A stretch of 64,000 nucleotides of DNA from Ceratobasidium sp. AG-K (Eukaryota; Basidiomycota; Agaricomycetes; Cantharellales; Ceratobasidiaceae): assembly GCA_037039685.1 (NCBI GenBank), contig JAWNGF010000003.1:2232001-2296000 (forward strand). Reading direction: 5' to 3'. Positions 47,586 through 59,406 of the stretch are shown one piece after another. Numbering within the stretch: the first letter of the stretch is position 1; the number at the start of each line of letters is the position of its first letter. The notes under the pieces are model-generated. The model had not been told where the DNA came from. It searched no databases and saw only the letters and a list, made by a program, of their open reading frames with translations. The position numbers and the translations under genes are program-made.

Positions 47586-49685
47586 ATGTCGAAAAATAAG
47601 CAAAAAGATGATGAGTACGACGAACTGGCGGACGAACTAGAGGAGGATGAAGACTTGGATTTCGACGAAGACGAAGATCATGGCTTCCGCATTGTCTCTG
47701 CAATCAAACCTCCCAACTCCCATCCAGTATCCTGTTATGACCTTTACACCCAAATCCAAGAAGGTGAGCTACCATAACACATATTAATGATCCGAAAGGA
47801 CAGTACAAGATATTCCGTACTCATTACACTCAAATAGGGATAATATCACGCAAGTCGCCATTACCTCGCCACCTAAAACTACGCTCCTGACAATGTTTTC
47901 CTGTAGTGGAGGCAGACTATCAACGCGACGTTGTCTGGAACGATTCGAAACAAAGCAATCTCATCGACAGCATCTACAAGGATTACTGTAAGTAACTGTA
48001 TTTTGTTAGAATTGCCTGTTTGACTCTTGATAGTTATTCCACCTGTGTTGTTTGCCAGGAGGGAAGACGAAGATGGGGAAGAAGTCTTGGTGAGAGCCCC
48101 TTTATTGAACCTGTCTACGCGAACTAATTGTATACCAGGTCTGCATTGACGGGAAACAAAGGTTGACTAGCGTACACCGGTTCATGGATGGGTAAGCAGA
48201 GTAGCACACCCCACGAGAATACCCAATCACATTTTGACACGTTCTAGGTACATACCTAGTAAGTTTTTCTCCTTCTGGACCGAGCCTCTAACTCATTTGT
48301 GGTAAAGTGAAAGTCGAGTAGGTCTTAAACTGCAAGTTACGACAGCATCCTAACTATCTGGTAGCGGGAAAAGCTGGTACTATCAAAAGAGGGGCAATAA
48401 GGGACCAGGAAAAGTTATTCCGGATGGTTGGAAAAAGCAATTCGCGTCAAAGCAACTTATAGTTGGTAAGCACACGCATGGAACAAAATTAGGAGTACTC
48501 ATGGAGTTCAATGACATAGTTGAATTTCGGGATTTATCAGAGGCAACGGTAAGGTCTATAATATCAGACCTTCATTCGGAACCTAACTCGGCATCTAGGA
48601 GCGAGACATTTTCCAACGGGTACAACTAGGAATGGCACTGAACGAGGCAGAGAAACAGAAGGCCATATCCTCACCCACTGTCTCCTGGGTACGCACCCTG
48701 GTCACCCGCTATTTTGAAGGTTCGATTGGGTGTATATCTGTGGGTGCCATTTGATTAACCCACTCGTAGGCGACACGGGCATTCCTCAGTTTTTGACGAT
48801 GAACACGAAGCGATCCAGGGACTTTCAGTGTGTTGCCCGTAGGTTTCCTTAGACCCCGTAAGACTACCATTCACATGACATCATCCACAGAATTTGTTTA
48901 CATGGCCAACGCTCTGCCAGGGTTCGACATGCCAGCCGCCGCAAAACTGAGCAAGTTCTTACAGATTCAGGACGAAAAGAACGCAGCATTCAAACAAGCT
49001 GTTGAGAAGGCGGTTTCGGACCTGTCAGACCTGGTCGTGAGTGCAACAAGGGAGTGTAGACGATTGTTCGTTGTCCATTGACCTGCTATTCTGCTTTAGC
49101 AAGACGAGTCATGTATTGAATTAGTCGGGGCAACACCTGTGGCACCAGTAAGATACCCCAATGCATCGTATGAATGCACATTACTAAGATTGATTCTAGG
49201 TCGAACTGGTACACATACGTATGTAACGTCAAACGCAAGTCGTTGAGCTGCTCTAACTCCGCGCCGCAGTCCTCCTCCTCCTGATATTGAGTGGAAGATC
49301 CAGACGCATCCAAGCTCAAGCGATCGGTGACATGAGAAGAATCATTAGGGAGAATCACGTTGACGTGCGGGCGAATAACGTGAGTAATGCGTATTCCACT
49401 CTCTTGCGGTATTAGTGACTATTCCGGCAATCCTAGCGCGTTGCAAGGTCATTCGCTGAACACCTGAAGACTCTTAAAGCGCCCGGCGTTCCTGGCCCCG
49501 AGGTAGAATGGCAATCCGAATACCTTGAAAATCAAGGAACCAAGACCAGGAAGCGCAAGGTAGTAGATGAAGATGAGGAGATGCAGCTCGCAAGTGAGGA
49601 CGACCGTCAGGTCCCGAGCACCAGCACTCGAGGGCGGGGCACATCTAGAGGGCGGGCGAGAGGAAACGGGCGCAAAGCTGCATAA
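47586..49685 (+). CDS. DUF262 (GmrSD N-terminal type) protein
   Basis: DUF262 domains are ParB/Srx-fold modules; in bacteria they form the NTP-dependent half of the GmrSD type IV restriction enzyme. The fungal role is unknown. From MSKNKQKDDEYDELADELEE an acidic N-terminus leads to the signature YQRDVVWNDSKQSNLIDSIY, then FIPPVLF and DGKQRLTSVHRFMDG. The motif is complete, so the fold should be intact. Then VDGKSWYYQKRGN, VEFRDLSEATERDIFQRVQ and LGMALNEAEKQKAISSP. A helical part follows, and a basic RG-rich tail (RGRGTSRGRARGNGRKAA). The exon chain needs two very small exons (11 and 10 bp near 48250-48315). No GmrD-like HNH half is visible. The stop is at 49683-49685. Confidence 0.85.
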
Positions 49686-49905
49686 TTCTCGAAAATCGGA
49701 CTCAGCTATTTTGAATTTTTTTCCCTTTTACTCTCTGGATCGGGCTGTTGTAATACTGTTTAATGCGCGTTTGTATCGATGACCATAATCCATGGATGCC
49801 TGTAGATCACGTGGCTTGCGTATGACCTCATCGGCAAGCGCCAACAATCAGTAATCCAATACTTTTTCTGCCCGACAATCTACACCCACGGTCCTTCATC
49901 CCAGT

Positions 49906-50955
49906 ATGCTTGCTACTCGCGCCGCGTCTCGCATAGCTCTCCGCTTTCCTGCTCTTCGTCGAGGGATCCACTCTGCGGAACGAGGCAATGGGCCCCGGTC
50001 GTCCGCCATCACTGCCGGTATTGTAATCGCAGCGGCCGGGTCGGCAGTGGGCACATATGTCTCTTATAAATCTTCCGGAAACACTCAATCGACTCTCGGC
50101 GAAAAATGTAAGTATTCTAGTACCTGTTTTCCGGAGTAAACTTCAACGCATCAACAGATGACAAGGTTCGCCAAAAGGCACCTGAACCCAAATCACATTC
50201 GGCACCAGCTAAGAAATCCGCCCCTCCCAAATCTCAATCTGCCAGCTCTGTAGACTCCCCAACTCCCGCCAAACCATCCCTCTCCGAACCAGGCGTGCTG
50301 GAACCCACTTCCCAACCCGATTCCGACAAACCTGCTGACGAATCCGACTCGAGCAACCCAGACAAAGCCGGGGACATGGACAGTCTCGAGTCTGACGCTG
50401 CGAATCAGGGTGCATTCAATCCCGAAACTGGTGAAATCAACTGGGATTGTCCCTGCCTGGGTGGAATGGCCCACGGGCCCTGTGGTCCTCACTTCCGGGA
50501 AGCGTTTTCATGCTTCGTGCACTCGAATCAAGAGCCCAAGGGAGTAGATTGTGTGGAGAAGTTCAAGGCGATGCAGGATTGCTTTAGGGAGCACCCGGAT
50601 GTGTATGGCGAAGGTGAGTTTTGGCTAGCATGGTGCATATATCCGGTATTCATATGCTTTTGGCTGGTTAGAAATTGACGACGATGAAGAGTCAAACCTG
50701 GACTCGCCCGACGCCGGCAAGGAGCCCAGTCCTGCTGAAGGCCGATCCTCCACCGAACCTGCGCCAGAGAAGAAGGACAAAACTCCTTCGGAGAAAAAAT
50801 CCGAGACTCATGCAGAGAAGAAGTCTGAGGAGCCAGTGGAGAAGAAACCCAACGGTCCGTCTACACCCACCAAAGATCCAGAATCTCGAACTAGAGTACC
50901 CACGGCCAACGTCTCTCCAGACGCAACCCCTTCGAAAAGCAGCGCCAAACACTAG
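49906..50955 (+). CDS. MIA40: mitochondrial intermembrane space import receptor Mia40
   Basis: Mia40 oxidises and traps small cysteine proteins in the intermembrane space. Three exons (49906-50107, 50158-50613, 50672-50955) give 313 residues. An N-terminal mitochondrial presequence ([20 protein letters not shown]) is followed by a membrane anchor ([20 protein letters not shown]), as in membrane-bound fungal Mia40. A disordered linker comes next, then the core: redox CPC in [12 protein letters not shown], and twin C-x9-C pairs [11 protein letters not shown] and [11 protein letters not shown]. The C-terminal Lys/Glu/Pro tail is long. It converges with glutamate-cysteine ligase, 217 bp apart. 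Confidence 0.95.
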
Positions 50956-51171
50956 ACTAGTCCTGTTCCTCTAGACCACGCTTCCATTCAATCACCACTC
51001 AGTGCTTATACATTTGCATTTAATCGCACCCGGAACTGTCAACTGTGATGTTTATAACTGTAATTATACAAAAATCCACTGCGAAAATGCTACTTCATGT
51101 TGTTCGAGACGAATAAAAGTATCAAAAAATCGGGTCCAAAACGAAATACCCTCTAAAGGAGTGCGAAAAAT

Positions 51172-53865
51172 CTATAGACATCCACAGTCGCTCTTGGACC
51201 CGACATAGTACGAAGGCAAGAGCTCAGGGGCTTGCCGTTCGCCCCGTTCACTGTAAACAGTTAGTACCCTGACTAACTGGACTGAAACAAGAATAACCTA
51301 CATTTGATCTAAGGCTTGAATTAAATCATAATTAATCTCCTGAGAAACGACTGAATCAAACTTGTATGCCGGGTGGGACCGGATAAAGTTGCGAATCCAC
51401 GTAGCAGGGGTCTGAAGCGAACCTGTTGCCACTCCGTTAGTCTATACTCAAAATGATAATTGACTAGTAGCATACCATCCGCGCGCCGTTTGATCAAGTC
51501 CAAATACTTTTGCAACTTGAGCTTAGCCGTAAATTCGACATTAAGCGAGTCAAGGTACGCATTCACAACACCCAACAAACCAGGGAACGAACCCTACATA
51601 GCAGTGGGTAAGTGAATGCATCTAGTCAGGTGGTCTGTGGGCGTACCTTGCCATTGATAATCTCAGCCATCGTCATTTCCTCATACTCGTCCTCGATGGG
51701 ACCGAGCTCCGGGAACCCGGGGGATGGGCAGCGAGATTGGTCCGCGGAGAGGGGCGGTGATCGGTCAGCGTGCGAATGTCCGTTGCCATTCGAGTGCCCG
51801 TTTCCGTTTGAGTGGCCGTTCGTGTGACCGTTCGTGTGGCCATTGGTATGTCCGTTGGTATGTCCGTTGGTATGTCCGTTGGTATGTCCGTTGGTATGTC
51901 CATTTGCATGTCCATTTGCATGTCCATTTGCATGTCCGTTTGCATGCCCGTTGACATGACCATTGCCATTGACATGTCCCAGTGGTGGAGAGGCCCGAGG
52001 CCACACCCCCTTTCTGAACCAGAACTTCTCCCCGTGCACTGCATCTCTACGCTGTGCTCGTGCCATGTTCTGGTCCACCCGACTAATCGGGATATAAAAG
52101 TTCAGCCCAAAGCTTAGAATCGCCCGCGAAAGCAGGACGATAAACACGGAATAGGCCGCATTTTCAAAGTCGGTGGGCTGAACCTCCATTGTGCGGAATT
52201 CAACTCGCCACCCGATAGCACTGTTGGCTGGGGGTGGCTTGAAGCGCAGGGATTGCCAGTTTGTGGATTGGAGGGATTCAAAGTGGTCGGTGGATTGGTT
52301 GTCATCAAGGTCGATGGCTTCGGAAAAGACTACAAGTGGGTCGCGGATGAATAAGTGAGCAATGTGTTTTGCAAGGAGGTCGTCAATGTCTAGAAATGGT
52401 GTAAGCGGGGTTCATAATTGGTTGAAGTAGGACTTACTGCTGTCACGGAGCCTATCGTACACCTTTTCATCAACAAGGACGGGAACGTCATTGTACTCTG
52501 GTCGGTTGTTAAAGTCTTGGGAGAGATACATGTCGACACTGCCATAACGGGACTTGGGTATCACATATTTATTGTTCTTGAGTGGCTGCGAAAGGGGTTA
52601 GCGAAATGAACTCATCCCAACCGAGCAATGTACCTTCAGTCCACGCTCCTCCTCAGTCCTATCGTCCACGCTTCCAGAGATAATATCCCATCGGCAATCG
52701 ACATCCGAAAGATAACCCCGATACGCAGGAGACGAGGCCGTCAACGCCATCTATGGGCATGTCGTCAGTCCTGCTCGCTAGTTACAGCTCATGCAACTTA
52801 CCATGATAGGAGCAACCGGGACCAACGCATCGTACACCGTCCGAGCTTCGTCTACGTTGCACGCTTGGAACGTAATTTGAAGACAACAACACCCCATGCC
52901 GAATCCCATGGCATCGAGGTAAATGTGATCTGGCTTGGCGGCTCCATCTCGTGCCTCTGCAATCTGACTGTTAGGGTACACATAAATGCGAGGATCTGAG
53001 ATACGGACCATGATCTTCGGGATAGATGTCTCTATCCCAGGGGATTGTAGGATCAATGAATGGCTTGGGAGTGTTGCTATCAAAGTAAATGGGGACATTG
53101 ATAGCAACCTTGGAGCCTCGACGACGACGAATGTTGGCAGTCAATGTTCTGTAGATCACTGATTAGAGTGCAAGTGAGATGATCAGGCAAGCACTCACGG
53201 GAAGCGTGCGTGGGGATTTGTAATCTCCTCTGGCAGGAACAAGCTATGGCTCGACGTCGCTCCCGCCGGGTCGGTTGGAGGGTCGGTAAAGACTTCCCGC
53301 ACGCCCAAGCGGGGAAACGATGTCAGAGTCATGGGAACTTCGTGGGGCAATAAATATTCCTTGGCGAGTCGCCGGCGGTATCGCATGTTCTGTTCGACTG
53401 TCAATAGATTGGAGACTGTCCCATTGTATGGAGAGCCTGGGGTCGACTCGAGCATGTAGCGACCATACTCGGGGTGGAATGTGGGAACAGATCCACTGTG
53501 AAACAGATTAGCTAAACCTTTCATTCAAGCGATTAAACTCACGCAGAAGCGGGTGATCCATTGCAAAGATCGGTTACGACACCTTGGAGCTTGGCCAGAA
53601 TCTCGCTCTGACGTAGGGACAGCCGGGCGTTCTTGTTCTCATCGTCATAGGACACAACTATGTACTCGATCTGGATCGGGTCAGCTTGGGATCGGAATGG
53701 CTCCGCGCTACTCACCTCGTCGCCCCAGAGCAGAGTGTCGCCCTCTCGATCTTTGAGCTTGCGCCAAATGTTGAGAAACTGGGTAATACCGTGTTCACGT
53801 ATGTGATCGGCGTACTTCTGGCCTTCCTCCCAGGTAAGCGGGGTACCAAGAAACAATAAACCCAT
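51172..53865 (-). CDS. GSH1: glutamate-cysteine ligase, catalytic subunit (His-rich insert)
   Basis: It makes gamma-glutamylcysteine, the limiting step of glutathione synthesis. The start ATG at 53865 gives [20 protein letters not shown]; then [21 protein letters not shown] and [20 protein letters not shown]. These are followed by [92 protein letters not shown] and [13 protein letters not shown]. Here a stretch of Asn-Gly-His-x repeats is inserted (about 51770-51985) before [12 protein letters not shown] and [15 protein letters not shown]. The gene ends in [18 protein letters not shown] with TAG at 51174-51172. All expected blocks are present, so the enzyme should be active. It is head to head with KTI12 (328 bp). 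Confidence 0.94.
51775..51980 (-). repeat. 12-bp coding minisatellite (NGH repeats) in glutamate-cysteine ligase
   Basis: Units of 12 bp encode Asn-Gly-His plus Ala, Thr, Val or Ser. About four NGHA units are followed by seven NGHT units, flanked by more degenerate NGNGHS copies. On the plus strand the unit is CATTTGCATGTC or CGTTGGTATGTC. The near-identical DNA of adjacent units suggests recent expansion. Confidence 0.9.
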
Positions 53866-54193
53866 GGTGGTGGTTGCGAGCTATGGCGTGCTCAGCTGCA
53901 GAGTATAAAAGGGCTCGGATTTCGGGAAAGGGCCTACGGAGACCGATTGTAATGACTAATGCGGCGGGGACTCGGTCAGGGGGAGCAGCAAGTCAAGAAA
54001 GAGCATCTTATAAAGCATCATGATGATAGTGTGCTGAAAAATGAAGTCAGTTGCATAACATTAGTAAGGCCCGCCGGAGCTGATCCGGGGTAAATTGAAT
54101 ATCGTGTCGTGGAAAATTTGTCAGGCGCCTCCACCCTCAATCCAGTAATGTGTCATAAACACAAGCGCCGATCATCAGCCTCCACACCCAACC

Positions 54194-55332
54194 ATGGCAC
54201 TAGTCACTATTACCGGATTTCCTTCTTCCGGTTTGTTCACCTGACTCTTGGCTGGTGCGATACATAATTGAATTGGTCTAGGAAAGACTCGCAGGGCGGC
54301 CCAGCTGAAATCATACCTCGAGCAAAAATTACAAGACGAGGATGCTCATCCCGAGACCAAGTCTTGGAAAGTCGTTGTTCTTTCTGATGAATCGCTGAAT
54401 ATTGCAAGGGGCTCCTACGATGGTATGGCCTCAAGTTGATCGTACCTCGATCTCATTCCCAGGTAGATAGTCGGTCGGAGAAACCAGCCCGCTCAGCTCT
54501 TCTCTCGGCCATCGTCCGTGATCTCTCAAAGAATACTATTCTCGTTGTCGATTCTTTAAACTATATCAAAGGATTTCGATACCAGATGTACTGTGCAGCA
54601 CGAGAAGTTGGTGTTCGAGTCGCCACTGTAAGCTCTCACATTCGGCATTTATCTGGTGACTTACTTTAACGGTAGATGTTTGTAGTAGCCACTCCAGACA
54701 TGTGTAAGGATTGGAATCAATCTCGAGGAGAGAACGAGCGATACATCGAATCGACGTATGTACTTGTCTCAACCAATTCCCAAGCCAATTAACATTATTC
54801 AGATTCGACAACCTTATTCAACGGTATGAAGAACCCAACTCGATGGTCCGGTGGGACGCACCGCTCTTTACCGTCCCATGGTCAGACGAATCAGTCCCAG
54901 GAGATGATATCTGGCGAGCCATCACCTCTGGGGATAAACGCCCTGCGAATCAGGCGGTAGCGGCTGTACGCCCATCCACTCTGCTTCTACCCCTAATACT
55001 CACGCTTGCAACAGATCGCTAAACCACCTTCGGATGCACTCCAAATTCTCGACCAAACCACAGCGTCAATCGTCGGAGTCATCATGTCCTCCCAATCCGG
55101 AATGGGCGGAACCACCCCTCTCGTCCTTCCCTCCCTTCCCACAATTGACATTACTCTCCCAATGCGACATGTCTCCCTCCCTGAACTTTCCCGACACAAA
55201 CGGCAATTTGTTGCAGCACGAAAGAAAGCAGTTACGCAGGGTTTGGCGGGGAACAAGGGCGAGATGGAGTGGGATGCTGCAGGTGTGGGGAGGTTGTTTG
55301 TTGAGTACTTGGAAGAAAATCTAGCGCCTTGA
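54194..55332 (+). CDS. KTI12: Kti12-like P-loop protein
   Basis: Kti12 is an ATPase partner of Elongator, needed for wobble-uridine modification of tRNA. The P-loop GFPSSGKT is split by an intron after SSG. The first exon starts MALVTITGFPSSG. Then come QLKSYLEQKLQDED, KSWKVVVLSDESLN, the family segment ARSALLSAIVRDLSKNTILV and VDSLNYIKGFRYQMYCAARE. Next are DMCKDWNQSRGENERY, FDNLIQRYEEPNSMVRWDAP, LPMRHVSLPELSRHKRQFV and the C-terminus RLFVEYLEENLAP. About six exons. The stop at 55332 lies 60 bp from the BTA1 stop in convergent orientation. Confidence 0.93.
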
Positions 55333-55391
55333 GTACAGGGGTATCAAATTTTAATTGGTTCACTGAAAATCTACTTGTTTTTACGGCCGCT

Positions 55392-58297
55392 CTACTCGAT
55401 CCTCCTTACGGCCTTCCAGAACGACGCATACATGTTCACCCGATCAATCGCCTTTTCTGGCCCCGTTCTCACACCCAATGGAACCAAATCAAATCCAGCA
55501 CGCTCAAACACTTCGCAGTACCATGGTTTACGCGCTGCCGAGCGCCAGAATACTGTGCTACCCGGTTTGAGCACCCGTGCGAGCTGACCGACTTCTTCGT
55601 CCACATCCGCTGAGCCTGGGTCGAACCAGTCGAGGTGATCCATGATGACTGCATGGGTGAGGTGGCTGGGCTGCATTCCTTTTAAGACGCTGGTTCAGCG
55701 GGGTTAGTGAGTACTGAGATTAGAGGGCGTGAGAGATAACGCACTTGGTGATAGATTCAGTATGTAGTCTGAAACTTCCTAGCCTAGAAAAATTGTCCGA
55801 GCGTAGGGCGTTGAAACCATCTTTGGTAAGATATGCTGGACAGGATGAGGGGGTATAACGGCCCAGAAGGCACTGACGCATATAATCAGCATAGTCCTTT
55901 CGCGGCTAGGCGTAGACATACCAAGAGATAATGATACGCCCCATTCTTCAGCACCCCAGTACTGGCAAGTGGGTCCAAAGTATCGCGAGCAAATTCGTAG
56001 CAGCTTCCTTCGTTCTACGCGCCCCATTATTTTCCAATCTCAGTCAGCAAGGGGCGGAACATACCAAAAACGCCCTACGCTGTGCCAATGGAACCCCCAA
56101 TGCATTCCACAAAAACGCGGGATTATTCAGCACAAGCTTGACAAACCAATTGCTCAGAAGCACCGGACGGAGCTATGTCATGCTCTATTGTCAGAAGCCG
56201 AGGTCTGACATAGAGGTCAAATATCTACCTTCTCGCGCCAGATTTGTTCCTGTTCCGCGATGGTATCTACCGCGCACATCCGCTTTGCATCCTCCAACAC
56301 GCCTCCGAGGCGTAGAACCCACTGGCTCAACCTTAATCAATTTCATTCCCTCCCCCGTTGCACCAACGCACCTCGGTAATCCTCAAGGCCCATCCACTAT
56401 AACCCCTCCTATAAAAGGCACTGCTGAAAGCCTGATCATTTGCCTTCCAGAATTGATACGCAGCGCTCGAGAGCCAGGGCGACAAGTCCTTGTCCAGTAC
56501 AGTTCTAAAATCATCGAGTTTACCTGACCCGAACATCTTGAAAAAGGTTTCGTAGGGAAGTGCACGTAGAGCAGCGAGTTTGAGTTCGACAAGGTGGCCT
56601 TGGCTGTTCACCATATCTCAGTCACCCAAAACGGCAAACGGGACAACCAAACATACCAGGGGTTCATGTCAACACAATGGATTCTCCGTGGGCCGGCTCC
56701 GATAGCATAATGCAACGCATTATCGCCCGCAGAGGAGATAACGAGGATAGAATCGTCCTTGGTGAGATTAAGATGCTTCATGTCTTCCATTGGATCTTCC
56801 CATGTGAACGCATATATGAAGGTTCGGAACTCTTTATGTACCGCGTGACTATAATAAGGAAGACGCCAAGGCTACAATCGAAAGTTAGACCAAGTTAGAA
56901 GTCTAAGAGAAGGCGCTTACGGTTTGAGAATGGTAATGGAATGAGCTGCTCGGTGGCACGACTTCGGCCGCTTCATCTATATCGGAGACTTGACTTGAAC
57001 TGTCTTCGAGTCGGTACAACGACGAAATCGGCTTGAGACCAGTTGTCACAGCGGGTGACTTGGGGGAGTAGTTTCCAACCGAATTACCCGAATCGACTTC
57101 GAATGCTTCAAGCGCAGCTGAAACATTGATAGAGCGAGAGCAACCGAGCCAGACATAGTATGGACTATCAAGAGATACTCGTGAGATTGCCCACAAGATA
57201 GGACGAAGTATTATTCTTACATTTGAATGAACCAAGGAATGATCATATTGTTACGGCCATTGAGGATCTTGACGGTACCAAACTTGTACTGTAGGTAGTC
57301 TCGGCGACCAGGTGAGAGGTCTACATGGTCCAAGTCAAACCACATTTGCCTAACATCATGTGCTCGTTAAGTTTGGTTCGATACGAGATCATATTTAGTA
57401 CTCACCAAAACCAATGGCCAACCCATGAACACACCCTTCCAACACCCCCAATCGACTCTTCATGCAACCCCGCACTCTTCCTCGCCGCATAAAAGTCCAC
57501 AACACCCACAAGACCATGCGTAGGATCCAACATCCGATCGACTTTATCAAGTAACCGATGGTACGACGGAATCATTGACAATGAATACGAAAGCGTAACC
57601 AACGACGCCAATCCCCCGTCCAGGAGCGAAAACGCACACGCGTCCTGGTGTACAACGTGCACGTTGGACCAACCTCTCGCTTCGAACCGCTTTCGAGCGA
57701 CTTGGAGTAGAGGTTCGCAGAGGTCTACGAGGTAGACCGCGTCGAATGACTTGATGGGCATGAAATTGTCCATGGTTTCGATGTTCCAGCCTATACGATC
57801 TTATTAGTGGAGTTGAAAAAAATGTGAGTGAGAGTTTTACCTGTTCCCCCTCCGATATCGACCCATACAAGGGGTTTACCAGTCGCCTGTCGCTCACGCA
57901 TGTGTGCTGCAACGAGCCTGAGCATCGTCGTGCGGCCGCGAAGGAGCCTCTGACGCGTGGAATCGTATATTTCAGCTTGACCTTCGTAGAACTAGCAAAG
58001 CATCAGTATCCTGTTGGCGATCAATCCAAGGTCGCCCACCTGGTCGAGTCGGTCCTTTTGAGTATCCGACTTGCCCAATGGCCTCAGGAAACAGTGCCAA
58101 ATGAAACGGAGGGGAGCTCCCAAGGAGCTATACGACGAATAGATTGCGACAGCACCTATGAAGAGGAGCCATAACGTGCTAAACGACTTGGAGTCGAGGT
58201 GGCCGTGTCCACTCGATGGGTACCTTCCGAGTAGTAGGCTTAAATCAAGGCGGAGCGCGAACCAAGTCAGGAACTTACGACGAGGAAACGTTTCCAT
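55392..58297 (-). CDS. BTA1: betaine-lipid (DGTS) synthase, BtaB-BtaA fusion
   Basis: Bta1 transfers aminocarboxypropyl from S-adenosylmethionine to diacylglycerol (BtaA) and trimethylates it (BtaB), making a phosphate-free lipid that can replace phosphatidylcholine. From the ATG at 58297 (METFPRRKFLTWFALRLDLS) a membrane helix (LWLLFIGAVAIYSSY) precedes the methyltransferase domain: SAM motif VWVDIGGGTG, FDAVYLVDLCEPLLQVARKR, NVHVVHQDACAF and YSLSMIPSYHRLLDKV. The DUF3419/BtaA part follows: LVISSAGDNALHYAIGAGPR, IHCVDMNP, HLVELKLAALRALPYETFFK, ALRSDNFSRLGSFRLHTESI, THAVIMDHLDWFDPG and the ending DRVNMYASFWKAVRRIE. The order (BtaB first) matches eukaryotic Bta1. A GTAAGT near 58278 might mark an intron close to the start. 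Confidence 0.92.
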
Positions 58298-59406
58298 CAG
58301 GCTTTAGGACGCCCAACAAACGACTCATAGCGATAACCTACGTGCGAAGAGCAAATCGGGGGGGCTATACCTCGTTCCCTCCGAGTCCTGGCCGTTTATG
58401 ACGGCTCCGAGCTCTGTACGCAAAGGGTACCACAAGATACGAGAAACCCCGGTGGAGCGCACATGTCTAAATTCGCATGAAATTACAGGAACAGCAGCGA
58501 CGCTCGCGAGCCAAGACGTAGCACGTTTGCAAGCGACAAACTTGCCAGACTCGCGCCGCTTTTCAGCTCACGCACGTGGCTAGGCAATTATCCGGATTAG
58601 GAAGGTGGGAGGTCTGTTCGGAGTCTTTGGTTTGAGATTAGATTCACGGGTGAGACATGATATCGAGCTTGGATCTGATTGGGTGATTGGGTAATTGAGG
58701 TTGTGGGAGAGTTTGAGACGAGGGCGTGGTTTGTCGTATGTTGTATGTGTCAGCCAAGAGCCGGCGGCAGTCAACGGGGTGGATTGACCGGGTCCGGAGA
58801 TAAAGAGATGATGTCAACTTCCTGGGTTGTGATACAAGCAAACTGGTGGGCTTCTATTGGGCAACCGCAGCGGTCGTACGTACATGATACAGTTCGTTCA
58901 TTTGTGCCGGTCACCATTGAGGACTGCTGCGGCCTGCGGGCAACGAGGAACCAGTGAAATGAAATATTTTGTCGACAAGTTCGATGCAGTGTACTGACGT
59001 CAAAATATTCCCGAAATGAATCGCATACGCTGCGGCTGGAGAGCATACAGCACAAGTGCACATGCCGGAGAAATGAATCAGCCGGGAATTTGAGTTGGTC
59101 AGGCAATACATCATCGTTATGGTCGATCATACTCACGCTGAAAATAGTGGGGCGAGTCGAGATGGGAAGATCAGCCAAGTGCCCCAAACGCGTATCGGCA
59201 CCGTGCACAAGGCAGCCCGGAGGTACACGGTCGATTGGTTATCCCGACTTTAAGAACCAGTGCCGCATTTGCCACACTCGTGCTCTCCCTCGATTTCCCA
59301 GCTAGTCTATAGTTACCGCGATACTAGCGAAGACGATTGGCTGCCAAGGGAAAAGAAGAATCTGAGATCCTAATTTACACTCGAGTAAATACCCAGATCT
59401 GGATCA
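58298..59406. other. intergenic region between divergent genes
   Basis: It holds the promoters of BTA1 (minus) and the CDF transporter (plus). A minus-strand frame at 58771-59208 is open for 145 codons but begins with GTG, has no domain and overlaps another frame. I do not call it a gene. Confidence 0.45.

Noticed and set aside
51775..51980. CRISPR-like array
   Set aside because: The repeats are contiguous 12 bp coding units without spacers, in a eukaryotic gene.
51673..52117. Repetitive open frames on both strands at the NGH repeat (Met-Asp-Ile-Pro-Thr and Gly-Met-Ser-Val types)
   Set aside because: A repeat of 12 bp stays open in several frames; only the glutamate-cysteine ligase frame continues into conserved sequence.
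58771..59208. 145-codon minus-strand frame between BTA1 and the CDF gene
   Set aside because: GTG start, no domain, a competing overlapping frame and no exon chain.
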